DNA of 64,000 bases from Polyangiaceae bacterium (GCA_020633235.1 JACKEA010000008.1:372001-436000); one strand, 5' to 3'; numbered from the stretch's first letter, positions 1-10,835 are shown. Notes: generated by a model not told the origin, from the sequence alone. Numbers and translations are program-made.

Positions 1-1368
1 TTGAAGGGGCAGTGCGCGGGAGCGACGCACTTCGTGCGGGGCGCGACCATCGGAGCCTTTGCAATGCGCAGCGCCGCCAAGGGCAGGGCCAGCACGGTGG
101 CGGAGATCTTCGGCGCGGGTGCCAGTGCGGCTGCGTCCAAGTCCAGCGACTTGGCGAACAAGGACGGGCTCATCGACGCGTGCCGCAAGGCGATGCCGGA
201 CTCGAACACGCCGCCGCAACAGTGCGGGTCCCTGATCCGTCTCGAGCTCGTCGCGCTGGACGATGGCGATACGCAGCAGAAGCCCAAGGCGGACGGACCC
301 ACGGTGGTGAAGAACGAGGAGTCGGAAGCGTGCCCGCCGGGCTTCGTGTTCTCCGGGGGCAAGTGCACCAAGCCGGAGATGGCCGAGTCTCACGTGTGCA
401 AGTTCGGCGACGTTCAAGACTGCAGCGTCCAGTGCGACAAGGGCAACACCGGGAGCTGTGATGCGCTGGGCGTGATGTTCGCACAGGGCAAGAACGTCAG
501 TGCGAACGCGGTGGAGGCCGCCAAGCTGTTCGTGAAGGCGTGCAAGGGTGGCGAGTCCAACGGCTGTTACAACCTGGCCATCGCGCTCTACAACGGCAGC
601 GGGCTGCCGGTCGCCAAGGACAAGGCGCACGTGCTGGCGCGGAAGGCGTGCCTGGACGGCCACGCGCAAGCGTGTGGCATGGCGGCGCGCCAGTATCACT
701 TTGGCGACGGCGTGCCGGAAGATCTGACCAATGCCGCCAAGCTGTACTTGCAGGCGTGCAAGGGTGGCGACAAGAGCTCTTGCAGCGAGCTGGGCGTGAT
801 GGCGCACGCGGGACAGGGCATGAAGCAAGACGATCGCATCGCCGCGGGCCTGTTCAAGATGGCGTGCGATGGCGGCGCGTCCATCGGCTGCAGCAACTTG
901 GGCTACCTGGTGGAGGTGGGCAAGGGCGTGAAGCAGGACGCACGCTTGGCGGCGGCCATCTACGAGAAGGCTTGCCGCGAGAACACGGCGGAGTGCCTGT
1001 GGTGGGGCGTCGCGCATCAAACCGGATTGGTGGGCAAGGTGGACATGAAGCGCGCCGCCACGGAGTGGCGCCGCACCTGCGACGCCTCCAAGGCGGCGGG
1101 CGCGACCTCTTCCGGGCAGCTCATCGCCTGCGGGTTGGTGACCACGCTGCTGGGCGACAAGCAGCCCATGGACATGAACTTCCTGCAGCAGGCCGTGAAG
1201 GTGTGGCAGGCGAGCTGCCAGAGCGGCGACATGCGCGACTGCGCTCAGCTGGGCGTGGCAGTGCTGGCACTGGGCAACAAGCCACTGGCCAAGAAGACCT
1301 TCGAGGTGTCGTGCAAGGGCGGCGACGTGTGGGGCTGCGCCATGGCGAAACACCCCAAAGTGCGCTGA
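1..1368 (+). CDS. Sel1-repeat protein, 5'-truncated by window
   Basis: The reading frame is open from the first base, so the true start is probably upstream. The visible N-terminus (CAGATHFVRGATIGAF) looks like the inside of a protein rather than a signal peptide. From about residue 140 to the end there are around seven Sel1-like (TPR-related) helical repeats, each with the pattern A-x-x-L-F-x-x-A-C-x-x-G-x-x-x-x-C. The paired cysteines in each repeat suggest disulphide-stabilised repeats in an exported protein. Sel1 repeats mediate protein-protein contacts, but no partner can be named. The next gene follows on the same strand after 66 bp. Confidence 0.8.
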   Translation: MKGQCAGATHFVRGATIGAFAMRSAAKGRASTVAEIFGAGASAAASKSSDLANKDGLIDACRKAMPDSNTPPQQCGSLIRLELVALDDGDTQQKPKADGPTVVKNEESEACPPGFVFSGGKCTKPEMAESHVCKFGDVQDCSVQCDKGNTGSCDALGVMFAQGKNVSANAVEAAKLFVKACKGGESNGCYNLAIALYNGSGLPVAKDKAHVLARKACLDGHAQACGMAARQYHFGDGVPEDLTNAAKLYLQACKGGDKSSCSELGVMAHAGQGMKQDDRIAAGLFKMACDGGASIGCSNLGYLVEVGKGVKQDARLAAAIYEKACRENTAECLWWGVAHQTGLVGKVDMKRAATEWRRTCDASKAAGATSSGQLIACGLVTTLLGDKQPMDMNFLQQAVKVWQASCQSGDMRDCAQLGVAVLALGNKPLAKKTFEVSCKGGDVWGCAMAKHPKVR

Positions 1369-1434
1369 GGCTCGACAGACGCCAAGATTGGCGCCAATGA
1401 TTGAGGCCTCTGACTTGCCTTTCGGGGGTTCTCA

Positions 1435-3009
<1,575 letters not shown>

Positions 3010-3027
3010 CGCCGCCGTCAAGGACGG

Positions 3028-3091
3028 TGTGGTCCGGCGCGACGCACGCTGCGGGCGGTCGTCGTGACGTGGCCGCGCCGGACCAACACCA
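3028..3091. repeat. REP-like inverted pair between convergent genes
   Basis: The arms are GTGTGGTCCGGCGCG near 3028-3043 and CGCGCCGGACCAACAC near 3076-3090, complementary over about 15 of 16 positions. The pair lies between two convergent stop codons. It belongs to the dispersed family described at 34931-34984. It could act as a bidirectional terminator or mRNA-stabilising hairpin, but no U-tract is visible. Confidence 0.6.
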
Positions 3092-3120
3092 AAATGTAAA
3101 GAGGAGCGGAGGAGTCGTCT

Positions 3121-5223
3121 TCAGAGACACGTACCGTTCTGGCAGAAGAAGCTCGGGCAGATGACGTTGCAGCCGCCGCAGTTGTTCGGATCCACGTCGG
3201 TGTTGGTGCACACGCCGCCGCAGTACGTGGTGCCGGCCGGGCACTGACACTTGCCGCCGCTGCAGGCGACGCCCGTCGGACATTTTGCGCCGCAGCTGCC
3301 GCAGTTCTTGGTGTCGGTGTTGGTGTCGGTGCAGGTGGCGTTGCAGGAGGTCTGCCCCGTGGGGCACTGGCACTTGCCGGCGACGCAGGCGATGCCCGTC
3401 GGGCACTTGTTCAGGCACTGGCCGCAGTTGTCGGTGTCGGTCTGGAGATCGGCGCACACCGGATTTTGGTAACCGCACTTCTGGGTGCCGGAGGGGCACG
3501 CGGCGCACTTGCCGTCGGTACAGGTGGTGCCGGGGCACTTGTTGTTGCACAGACCGCAGTTGTTCTGATCGTTGCCCAGGTTGGTGCACACGCCGGGGTC
3601 ACCCGCGGTGCCGCTCTTGCAGAACAGGGAGCCCGCCGGACACTGACAGGTGCCGTTCACGCAGGCCTTGCCGGTGGGGCAGGTGATGTCGCACCCGCCG
3701 CAATTGTTGGCGTCGGAGAGCGTGTCGCGGCACTCGTACTTCTTGGTCGTCTGGTCGTAGCACGTGAGCTCGCCGTCGTTCTGGCACTTGCATTGGCCTT
3801 CGTCGTTGCAGCTGGTACCGGGGTAGGAGCCGCACTTGCCGCCCTTGGTGCCGGTGCAGATGCCGCCGCAGCCGTCGCCCTGGCCACAGGAGTAGGTGTT
3901 GGAGCAATCCGGGGTACAGTTGGTGCAGGTCTGCGTGCTCACGTTGCAGCTGCCGCCCTTGGCCACGCAGTCGATGCACTGGATGCCGCCGGTGCCGCAG
4001 GCGCTGGGCAGGTTGCCGGTGACGCACTTGCCGCCCCAGCCGGATGAATAGTCGCAGCAGCCGCTGTCGCACATGAACGGATCGCAGAAGTCCGTCGGGT
4101 TGCATTGGCCGTAGCCGTCCTTGCCGATCATGCACTCGGCGGGGCCGTAGGTCTGGTCACAGCCGGAGCCCGGGCAGGGCTTGCCGCAGCCGTCGGACTG
4201 GCACACCGGGTACTGCGGATCAGGGAATGGGTCGCAGCCGGAGCCGCAGGCGCCGCAGGCGTACTTCGGCGGATAGCCGAAGCCCTGGCTGACGCAGGCT
4301 TGCGCGCCACAGTCGGTGCAGGCTTGGCCGCCGCTGCCGCAGGCGTCGCGCTTGCCGCCGCTCAGGCATTCCCCCGTGGCCGTGCAGCAGCCGCTGCAGG
4401 TGCTGGGGCCGCACTTGGTGCACTTGGCGGGCAGGTTCGGGAAGCCCACCGCGCAGAACTCACCGGCGGCGCAATCGCCCTTGCACACTCCGCCGCAGCC
4501 GTCGGAGTCGCCGCAGGCCTTGCCGTCGCAGCTCGGCTTGCACTCCGAACACGCGGAGCCGTTGCACACGCTGCCGCTCGTGGTGCAGTCCACGCATTTC
4601 GCGCCCTGGTAGCCGCAGGCGGTGCTGGTCGGTGGCTTGACGCATTTGCCGGTCGCGTCGCAACAGCCTTGGTAACAGTTTGCCTGGCTGCACGCGCCGC
4701 CGCCGCCACCGGTGCCGCCGCTGCCGCCGGTTCCGCCACAGACGCCGCCGCAGTACTGCGAGGCTTCTTGGATGCACAAGCTGTCCCACGCGCTCGCGCA
4801 GCAGTAGCTGTCCGCGGCGCACACGCTGGTCGTGCACGAGTCGCAGTTGGACTTCAGCGGACCGCCCAGATCGCACACGCCGTGATCGCAGGTCGCCGTG
4901 CTGCCGCCGGTGCCGCCGAAGTTGCCGGTGCCGCCGAAGTTGCCGACGTTGCCGGTGCCGCCGCTGCCGCCGGCGCCGTGTCCCGCGCTGCCCCCCGCGT
5001 TGCCGGTGCCGCCGGAGTTGCCGGTGCCGCCAGAGTTGCCGACGTTACCCGTGCCTCCGCTGTTGCCGAAGCCCCCCGCGTTTCCAAAGCCACCGGAATT
5101 GCCGAAGCCGCCGCTGCCCGCGCCGCCGTCCGGGTGCTGGCCGCCTTCTGCGTCGCCGCCCCCACAGCCGGCGATCCCGATCGACAAACACACCCCGACG
5201 ACTCGCGCGAACTTTTGCAGCAT
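3121..5223 (-). CDS. Large Cys-rich lipoprotein with Gly-rich stalk
   Basis: The product is 700 residues. The lipoprotein signal ends I-A-G-C at about residue 20. Residues 25-110 are a low-complexity stalk of G-F-G-N-S-G-G type units. The rest is extremely Cys-rich, with many C-x(2-6)-C modules such as CxxDTxNCGxC (for example NNCGLCNNKCPG, DNCGQCLNKCPT) resembling the disulphide modules of myxobacterial 'tryptophan synthase alpha chain-like' surface proteins. Such proteins are displayed on the outer membrane, and many internal disulphides are expected. It is divergent from the small lipoprotein at 5393. Function is unknown. Confidence 0.8.
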   Translation of the reverse strand: MLQKFARVVGVCLSIGIAGCGGGDAEGGQHPDGGAGSGGFGNSGGFGNAGGFGNSGGTGNVGNSGGTGNSGGTGNAGGSAGHGAGGSGGTGNVGNFGGTGNFGGTGGSTATCDHGVCDLGGPLKSNCDSCTTSVCAADSYCCASAWDSLCIQEASQYCGGVCGGTGGSGGTGGGGGACSQANCYQGCCDATGKCVKPPTSTACGYQGAKCVDCTTSGSVCNGSACSECKPSCDGKACGDSDGCGGVCKGDCAAGEFCAVGFPNLPAKCTKCGPSTCSGCCTATGECLSGGKRDACGSGGQACTDCGAQACVSQGFGYPPKYACGACGSGCDPFPDPQYPVCQSDGCGKPCPGSGCDQTYGPAECMIGKDGYGQCNPTDFCDPFMCDSGCCDYSSGWGGKCVTGNLPSACGTGGIQCIDCVAKGGSCNVSTQTCTNCTPDCSNTYSCGQGDGCGGICTGTKGGKCGSYPGTSCNDEGQCKCQNDGELTCYDQTTKKYECRDTLSDANNCGGCDITCPTGKACVNGTCQCPAGSLFCKSGTAGDPGVCTNLGNDQNNCGLCNNKCPGTTCTDGKCAACPSGTQKCGYQNPVCADLQTDTDNCGQCLNKCPTGIACVAGKCQCPTGQTSCNATCTDTNTDTKNCGSCGAKCPTGVACSGGKCQCPAGTTYCGGVCTNTDVDPNNCGGCNVICPSFFCQNGTCL

Positions 5224-5392
5224 GACGCACCCGTGCGCAGGCTCGGACTCGCGTCCGGCGCGCTCTTAGATTGTTCCCTCGGCGGCCCCGCGAGCCGCCC
5301 GAATGCAGCACACTAGATGCGAGGCTTCCCGACAGCGTTCACGCAAGTGGCACCGTGCGCGAAATCTGGGTAGTACAGGGGCCGCGGGGCCG

Positions 5393-5824
5393 ATGATCAG
5401 CGTCAAACACCTCCCTTTCTTGCTGCTCTTGGCGGGGTGCTCTTCGCCGCAGGAAGAAGACTGTCCACTGCGGCCGGCGTTCCAGCTCCGGCTGGTCACC
5501 GCTGGAGCCAAGCCGCTCCCCTCCGACACCGTGCTGCGGGTGAAGTACGGGGGCGGGGTCGAGGAGTACCGGTTGGACGAGGCAGTGCACTCACAGGAGA
5601 ACGTCTTCTGCCAGCACCGCGACGTGGACGGTGGTCCGGTGGAAGCCGGCGCATCGGTCAACGAGCTTTCCTGCGTGCTGTGGACCCAGGGCGCCGCGGA
5701 CATCTCCGTGGAAGCGTCGGGTTATCCGGATCTCGAGAAGACGCTGGAAGCGAAGGGCAAGAACCGCTGCATCGAGACCGTGGACGTGACGCTCACCCTC
5801 GACGCCGGCGACGGCGGCCCCTGA
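5393..5824 (+). CDS. Small lipoprotein, function unknown
   Basis: The start at 5393 is chosen because it gives a compact lipoprotein signal (MISVKHLPFLLLLAGC, lipid Cys16); the longer upstream frame has no signal features. The mature part is about 125 residues with three further cysteines and a predicted mostly beta composition (LRLVTAGAKPLPSDTVLRVK, later EASGYPDLEK and VDVTLTLDAGDGG). It resembles small carboxypeptidase-regulatory/Ig-like lipoproteins of myxobacteria, but I do not recognise the family. It is transcribed away from the large Cys-rich lipoprotein. Confidence 0.7.
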   Translation: MISVKHLPFLLLLAGCSSPQEEDCPLRPAFQLRLVTAGAKPLPSDTVLRVKYGGGVEEYRLDEAVHSQENVFCQHRDVDGGPVEAGASVNELSCVLWTQGAADISVEASGYPDLEKTLEAKGKNRCIETVDVTLTLDAGDGGP

Positions 5825-5884
5825 CGCGCGCCGCCCAGGGAGGGGGTGAGCTGCGCAATCTCGGGTGAGGGTAGGGGACGAGGG

Positions 5885-5984
5885 GATGTTGGTGAGGCGC
5901 GGAACCTCGCGCCACGGACGCGATGGGCGGAGGGACGCGAAGTGAGGTCGCGGCGCGACGGGTATCGCGCCGGACCAACATGAT
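5885..5984. repeat. REP-like inverted pair, wide spacing
   Basis: One arm (ATGTTGGTGAGGCGCGGAAC) is near 5886-5905 and the complementary-type arm (GCGCCGGACCAACATGAT) near 5967-5984. They match the dispersed family. The second arm contains an in-frame ATG for the following hydrolase gene, but a better ribosome site exists further downstream at 6070. Confidence 0.5.
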
Positions 5985-6081
5985 CTCGGCCATGGCAGAA
6001 TTCATGCAGGGGGACAGCGCGAAACGGGGGCATTCGACGACGAGGGGTGGCGGCGGTATGGGGGCGGCTGGAGGGAATGAG

Positions 6082-7233
6082 ATGGCGCAAGGGACACGGG
6101 ACGTGATGGTCGCGCGCGAGGGGTTCGGACGCGCGGACGAGCTGTCCGCGGTGGGCGGGCTGACGGAGGCGTGGCAGGTGTCGGGGCACGGGCCGAAGCT
6201 GCGCGCCGTGCGGCGAGCGGCGGAAGAGCTGCGGGAGGGGTTCGTCGTGGGTGGGCGCGTGGTGAGCGTGCGCACGTTGCCGATCACGACGCTGGCGTAC
6301 CCCACGAAATACGCGTTCTGGGCGGCGCCGCTGTCTCCGGCGCCCTATGTGGTGATGACGCACCGAGCGCTGTTGGTGCAGTTCCTGCTGCGCGGCGCCA
6401 TCAAGACCTTGCTGTTCAATCCGACGGACGACGTCGCATCGCGGGCGACGCCATTCTTCGCGCGCATGATCCGCCAGGTGGGGGACACCATCGCGTTCAG
6501 CTTGTTGGCGAAGAAGTTCGATAGCCTCGAGCACCAGCTGGCGCAGCTCGGCATCACGCCGGAGTGCATCGATTACGTGGCGTTCGACCATTTCCATACC
6601 CAGGACTTGCGATCGCTGCTCGGGACCACGGACGGCGAGTACGCCGCGCGCTTTCCCAACGCGAAGCTCCTGGCGCCGCGCGCGGAGTGGGACGACTGGG
6701 ACGACCTGCACCCGATGCAGCGCGCGTGGTTCGTGGCGGACGGCAAGCGGCGGGTGCGCACCGAGAACGTGGTGCTCACGGATGGCGACTTGCAGCTCGG
6801 AGACGGTGTGCTTCTGCTATCGACGCCGGGGCACACGTCCGGCAATCAGACGCTGTTCGTGAATACCAGCGACGGGGTGTGGGGCTGCAGCGAGAACGGC
6901 ACCGCGGCGGACAACTGGAGCCCGCTCGAGAGCCGCATCAAGGGGCTGGCGGCCCTGTGCCGTCGGCAGGACCTAGACGTGGTGCTCAACGCCAACACGC
7001 CGGAGCTCGGCGCTACCCAGTACACGTCCATGATCCTCGAACGCACGCTGGTGGATCGCGTGAATCGCGCACCGGGGTTCGTGCAGATGTTTCCGTCCAG
7101 CGAGGTCACGCCGTCGCCCATTGCGCCGGGGCTTTCACCCACCATCGTTCACGGCGCGCTGTCCTACGGCGAGGTCACGCATTCCGAAGCCCGCGCAGCG
7201 GCGCCGGTGGAAGTGCGCGTTTCCGCGATGTAG
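6082..7233 (+). CDS. MBL-fold metallo-hydrolase
   Basis: The start at 6082 is preferred over upstream in-frame ATGs because GGAGG lies at 6070-6074 and the longer N-terminus overlaps a dispersed repeat. The 383-residue product has a metallo-beta-lactamase fold: an HxHxxD metal motif in AFDHFHTQD, a third ligand in STPGHTSGNQ, and a strand with the region VWGCSENGTAADN. Family members hydrolyse esters, lactones or thioesters with a di-zinc centre; the substrate cannot be told. There is no signal peptide, so it is cytoplasmic. It converges on the lipoprotein at 7235. Confidence 0.8.
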   Translation: MAQGTRDVMVAREGFGRADELSAVGGLTEAWQVSGHGPKLRAVRRAAEELREGFVVGGRVVSVRTLPITTLAYPTKYAFWAAPLSPAPYVVMTHRALLVQFLLRGAIKTLLFNPTDDVASRATPFFARMIRQVGDTIAFSLLAKKFDSLEHQLAQLGITPECIDYVAFDHFHTQDLRSLLGTTDGEYAARFPNAKLLAPRAEWDDWDDLHPMQRAWFVADGKRRVRTENVVLTDGDLQLGDGVLLLSTPGHTSGNQTLFVNTSDGVWGCSENGTAADNWSPLESRIKGLAALCRRQDLDVVLNANTPELGATQYTSMILERTLVDRVNRAPGFVQMFPSSEVTPSPIAPGLSPTIVHGALSYGEVTHSEARAAAPVEVRVSAM

Positions 7234-7234
7234 C

Positions 7235-7852
7235 TCAGTGCTTGGGCGGAGGCGGCGGCAGATCCGCACCGATGTCCACTGCCGGGCCGTGGGAGCGGAG
7301 CACGGCGCTCTCGCGCTGGTAGTCGTCTCCTACGGCGCCCTCCACGTCCAGCCGCACGATGCCCACATCTCGGCAGAAGGTGGTGGTCACCTTCTTCTGC
7401 TTGGTGGGCGCTTCTTCCACCGTTTCCACGCAATCGCCGAAGTTGCCGGCGGGCACGTTCATGGGCTTGCCCACGGCGGTGACGGTCACGTCGCCGAAGG
7501 AGCCCTTGAAGTGCGCGCCTTCCGTGAGCGGGGCTTTGAGCAGCCAGCCACCTTCGGTCTGACGAATGCCCTCTGGCGTGAGCTCCAGGCGTTGCACGCG
7601 GCCGCCCACGGTGAGCTCCGCGAGATCCGCCCGCGCCCGGCGGATACGCATCATCAGCACGCCGCGTTCCCCGCTGTTCTCGTTCTTGGTGTCGTAGGCG
7701 AGCACCGTGTCCGTCACCAGCGGCATGTACGGCTCGACCTCGTTGACCACGGGTCCCGGCGTCCCGCCCGTCTGTGCGGGTGGTGGAGGCTCCCCGCCGC
7801 AGGCGGTGGCCAGGGCCAGGGCCAGGGCCAACGCGCCGAGTTTAGTGAGCAT
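7235..7852 (-). CDS. Lipoprotein, function unknown
   Basis: A classical lipoprotein signal ends A-T-A-C (lipid Cys18), followed by a Pro-rich linker. The 185-residue mature part is predicted to be mostly beta, with segments such as RVQRLELTPEGIRQ, VTAVGKPMNVPAGNFGDC and RDVGIVRLDVEG. This pattern is like LolA/'DUF3108-like' lipid-binding folds where a conversion from precursor to 'trackable' ester is monitored, but the match is only by impression. Its start overlaps the end of the upstream gene by 11 bp, so the two are probably co-translated. Confidence 0.75.
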   Translation of the reverse strand: MLTKLGALALALALATACGGEPPPPAQTGGTPGPVVNEVEPYMPLVTDTVLAYDTKNENSGERGVLMMRIRRARADLAELTVGGRVQRLELTPEGIRQTEGGWLLKAPLTEGAHFKGSFGDVTVTAVGKPMNVPAGNFGDCVETVEEAPTKQKKVTTTFCRDVGIVRLDVEGAVGDDYQRESAVLRSHGPAVDIGADLPPPPPKH

Positions 7853-8228
7853 GTCCGAAGTACGATTGGAGGATCAGGAACACGAGCAGCACCACCGATG
7901 CGAGCAGAAGATACTTCATCAGTGGATCGGGCTCGATGCGACGTTCGAGCTCGAGGGCCGCATTCCGCACGGCGGCGTCTTCGTCGCTGTCCACGAGCTT
8001 GGGGGCGTCCCGCCGCACGGTGGCGTAATCCCCCGCTTCGAACGCCGCCACCAGTCGATCCAGCTCTGGATGCCGCGGGAACTTCAGGAGAAATCGCGGT
8101 CGCTCCGCGCCGTCCGGCCTGAGCGCGCTCGCCTTCTTCTTCTTTTTCTTTTGTCGGGCCGGCGCGAGCCCCTTGGGAACCCTCGGAGGAGGGGAACCTC
8201 GGGGCGTCGTGGTCTCGTCCTCGGCCAT
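7842..8228 (-). CDS. Tail-anchored membrane protein, unknown
   Basis: The start at 8228 (MAEDE) is chosen. The 128-residue protein begins with an acidic/Pro-rich segment, then a run of six lysines, a helical region (RHPELDRLVAAFEAGDYATV) resembling a TPR-like helix pair, and a single C-terminal membrane segment (YLLLASVVLLVFLILQSYF). This is the layout of a tail-anchored inner-membrane protein with a cytosolic domain. It overlaps the lipoprotein gene downstream, suggesting joint function at the envelope. Confidence 0.7.
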   Translation of the reverse strand: MAEDETTTPRGSPPPRVPKGLAPARQKKKKKKASALRPDGAERPRFLLKFPRHPELDRLVAAFEAGDYATVRRDAPKLVDSDEDAAVRNAALELERRIEPDPLMKYLLLASVVLLVFLILQSYFGHAH

Positions 8229-8358
8229 GGGCGCCGAAAGGTACCCCAAAAGCCGCCCCTGTGGCGGATTCGTCGCGCGTCGCCGGGGGCAGTCCCGTCA
8301 GGATGGCGCGGGGCCGCGGCGCATTACCGCGGTGATCCGGGGGGTGCGTCGCGCCAGC

Positions 8359-8500
8359 GCGCGGATCGGGCCGATGGTGGGGGTTGGGTCGCGCCGAAAG
8401 CGGTTGACATAGCAACTACCCGCGGCGCTTGGAGGGCGGCTGGCGCGCGTTGTGGTTCGCGCAGAGCGCGTGGATCGGGCCGATCATGGGGGTTAGGCCC
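8359..8500. repeat. Dispersed repeat R1, one full and one partial copy
   Basis: The full copy carries GATCGGGCCGAT, then GGGGGTTGGGTCGCGCCGAA and the core CGGTTGACATAGCAACTACC, ending near 8440. A partial copy with GATCGGGCCGATCATGGGGG follows at about 8471-8498. Further copies lie at 10131-10507. The core contains TTGACA, but no matching -10 was seen. The gap 8229-8878 otherwise holds no convincing gene; 8515-8878 is moderately GC-rich and includes the leader of the HNH gene. Confidence 0.75.
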
Positions 8501-8878
8501 ACTGTTCACCTGGGTTGACCACCATCGGTGCCACTCCGGCGAGAGCGACGGACAGGTGCCGCCGCTGCCGCGCGTCGTTCGAGGGCGGACCAAGCGGCCG
8601 GAATGTCTGCAACGATGGCGATCCGAGACGAGTGCGAAGCGGACGACAGAATTCGACGCCGCGAAGACGATTTCAGTTGACGAGATTTCGGACGCTCCGC
8701 GCTCTCATTTCGTCGCTCTCGTTCGCACAGTGCCTGCGCAGCACACGTGCGCCCACTGGGCGCGCGTTCGAAAGCAAATCGCTCTTCGAGCTGTCCCCGT
8801 CTGCGAAAGCGTCTCGAGAGGGCGCTGAAGAAGGCGAAATTTCCCATGGTATGCCGGAGGAAACCACGGGGGTTTGTC

Positions 8879-10051
8879 ATGTCATCGTCCAAAGCCATTT
8901 CCGTAGAACCGTCTGCCACCGAGCGCACTGCGCTCTCCGCACTTCAAGACCTCTCCAATCGCGATCTCTGGTCCAGCGCGGTCGTGGCCAACGCCGGTCG
9001 GCGCAAAGCCACCGCGCACTTGGTCGCCCACCTCGCCGAAATCGACCGGCGCGAGCTCGTGTTCGACGAGGGATACTCGTCCATGTTCGACTTCTGCGTG
9101 CGTGGCCTCGGGATGAGCGAGGGCACGGCGTATCGGAGCATCGCCGGGGCGCGGGCAGCGCGCTCGTTTCCGGTCGTGCTCACGCTGCTCGCGAGCGGAG
9201 ATCTGCACCTTTCCGGGCTTTCGCTCTTGGCTCCGCGGCTCACGCAGGAAAATCACAGTGCGCTCCTGGAAGAAGCCGCCGGCAAGACCAGCGCGGGGAT
9301 TCGCGTCGTGCTCGCGCGCTGGTTCCCCAAGCCGGACGTTCTGGACCAGGTGAAGCCGCTGCGCACTGGCGGAAAAGGTCCGGCGCCCGGCGTGGAGCCG
9401 CTCTCGGAAGGGCGCTTCGAGGTGCATTTCAGCGCTGGCGAGAGCCTGAAAGCGAAGCTCGAGCACGCCCAGAATCTGATGAGCCACGTGAGCCGAGAGC
9501 TCGAGGTCGTGGTCGAACGGGCGCTCGACGCGCTGATTCGCGAGCTGGAGAAGAAGCGCTGGGGCAAGACGGACAAGCCGCGCCACTCCCGCGGAACGAA
9601 GCCGGGCGAGCCCGGCCGTGCAGCCCGGCGCGAGGTGTACGAGCGCGACGGTGCCCAGTGCTGCTTCGTGTCGGAGTCCGGCGTGCGTTGCACGGCGAAG
9701 GCGTATCTCCAGTACGACCACATCGAAGCCACCGGCATCGGTGGTAGCGATGGCGCCTCCAATGGTCGGGTGTACTGCAGGAGCCACAATTTGAATGCGG
9801 CCAAGAAGACCTTCGGCCGCGAGTACGTCGAAGAGAAGATTCGCCTTCGTCAGCGAAGGCGTTCAGACACCGAGGACGCTGCGGATGCGGAGGCGCGGGA
9901 GAAGCAAGACAAGCTCCTCTTGGCGCTGACGAGCCAAGGCTTCAAGAAGGCCGAAGCCACGAAGGCGACGGAAAAGCTCGCTGCCGAAGCCCGCAGCCTC
10001 TCGCTGGAAGAGCTGCTCCGTCGTGCACTGGCATTGCTCGTTCCGCGGTAA
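8879..10051 (+). CDS. HNH endonuclease, 13E12/DUF222-like
   Basis: The 390-residue product starts at the ATG at 8879. The N-terminal half (about 20-160) is helical with ALQDLSNRDLWSSAVVANAG and FDEGYSSMFDFCVRGLGMSE and resembles the DUF222 region of the 13E12 repeat family of actinobacteria. The C-terminal part has an HNH nuclease: Cys pair in GAQCCFVSESGVRC, the metal/catalytic segment YDHIEATGIGGSDGASNGRV, and the final C-R-S-H-N. These proteins are typical of mobile or repeated loci. It is flanked in direct orientation by R1 repeats (8359-8440 and 10131-10193). It could be a selfish or domesticated endonuclease; its target is not evident. Confidence 0.85.
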   Translation: MSSSKAISVEPSATERTALSALQDLSNRDLWSSAVVANAGRRKATAHLVAHLAEIDRRELVFDEGYSSMFDFCVRGLGMSEGTAYRSIAGARAARSFPVVLTLLASGDLHLSGLSLLAPRLTQENHSALLEEAAGKTSAGIRVVLARWFPKPDVLDQVKPLRTGGKGPAPGVEPLSEGRFEVHFSAGESLKAKLEHAQNLMSHVSRELEVVVERALDALIRELEKKRWGKTDKPRHSRGTKPGEPGRAARREVYERDGAQCCFVSESGVRCTAKAYLQYDHIEATGIGGSDGASNGRVYCRSHNLNAAKKTFGREYVEEKIRLRQRRRSDTEDAADAEAREKQDKLLLALTSQGFKKAEATKATEKLAAEARSLSLEELLRRALALLVPR

Positions 10052-10130
10052 GCGCGATGCGCGCGGGCTGATTCCGCGCCGAACGGACGCTGGGCCGCAG
10101 CTTGTGAGAGAGGACCGACTCAGGTGAGCA

Positions 10131-10507
10131 CTGGGGTTAGGTCGCGCCGAAAGCGGTTGACATAGCAACTACCCGCGGCGCTTGGATGGCGGAGCGCTGA
10201 GCACGGGCGTGGTTCGGGCTGAGCGCGATGAGGGTCGCCCAGGGCGCGTTGCGGTTCGCGCAGAGCGGGGGATCGGGCCGATCATGGGGGTTGGGTCGCG
10301 CCGAAAGCGGTTGACATAGCAACTACCCGCGGTGCTCGGAGGGGGGAGCGCTGAGCGTGGGCGTGGTTCGCACAGGGCGCGTTGTGGTTCGGGCTGAGTG
10401 CGATGAGGTTCGCACAGGGCGCGTTGTGGTTCGCACAGGGCGCGTTGTGGTTCGGGCTGATCATGGGGGTTGGGTCGCGCCAAAAGCGGTTGACATAGCA
10501 ACTACCT
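10131..10507. repeat. Cluster of three R1 dispersed repeats
   Basis: Copies of the core CGGTTGACATAGCAACTACC lie at about 10154-10173, 10308-10327 and 10486-10505, each preceded by GGTTRGGTCGCGCC. Between them are short direct repeats of the type GGTTCGCACAGGGCGCGTTG (about 10370-10450). All are in the same orientation as the copy upstream of the HNH gene. No coding region is supported here. Confidence 0.85.
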
Positions 10508-10547
10508 GGGCTAATCACACCCATCGATGTTCGGCAGCTCGGCTGCC

Positions 10548-10835
10548 GGCGTTGCGTGCTGCGGGCGTTGCGTGCTGCGGGCATTGCGTGGCTGTGGGCA
10601 TTGCGTGGCTGCGGGCACTGCGTGGCTGCGGGCACTGCGTGGCTGCGGGCATTGTACGTCGCTGCGGCGCTGCGTCGCTGTGGGCACTGCGTGGCTGTGG
10701 GCACTGCGTGGCTGTGGGCACTGCGTGGCTGCGGGCACTGCGTCGCTGCGGGCACTGCGTGGCTGCGGGCATTGTGCGTCGCTGCGGCGCTGCGTCGCTG
10801 CGGCACTGCGTGGCTGCGGGCACTGCGTCGCTGCT
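10548..10835. repeat. 17-bp minisatellite array
   Basis: The unit GCGTGGCTGCGGGCACT is repeated with variants (T/C changes, GCGTCGCTG changes, and shortened 13- or 16-bp units), giving roughly sixteen copies. The 17-bp period does not preserve a reading frame, so the open frames through it are not proteins. There are no unique spacers, so it is not a CRISPR array. Confidence 0.85.

Noticed and set aside
4105..5316. 403-codon open frame on the + strand opposite the Cys-rich lipoprotein
   Set aside because: It is the antisense of Gly/Cys codons in a real gene and codes Ala/Arg-rich nonsense without a signal or motif.
10154..10173. TTGACA in R1 as a promoter
   Set aside because: No properly spaced -10 hexamer follows, and copies occur away from gene starts.
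10548..10835. Possible CRISPR array
   Set aside because: Units are contiguous and 17 bp, without unique spacers.
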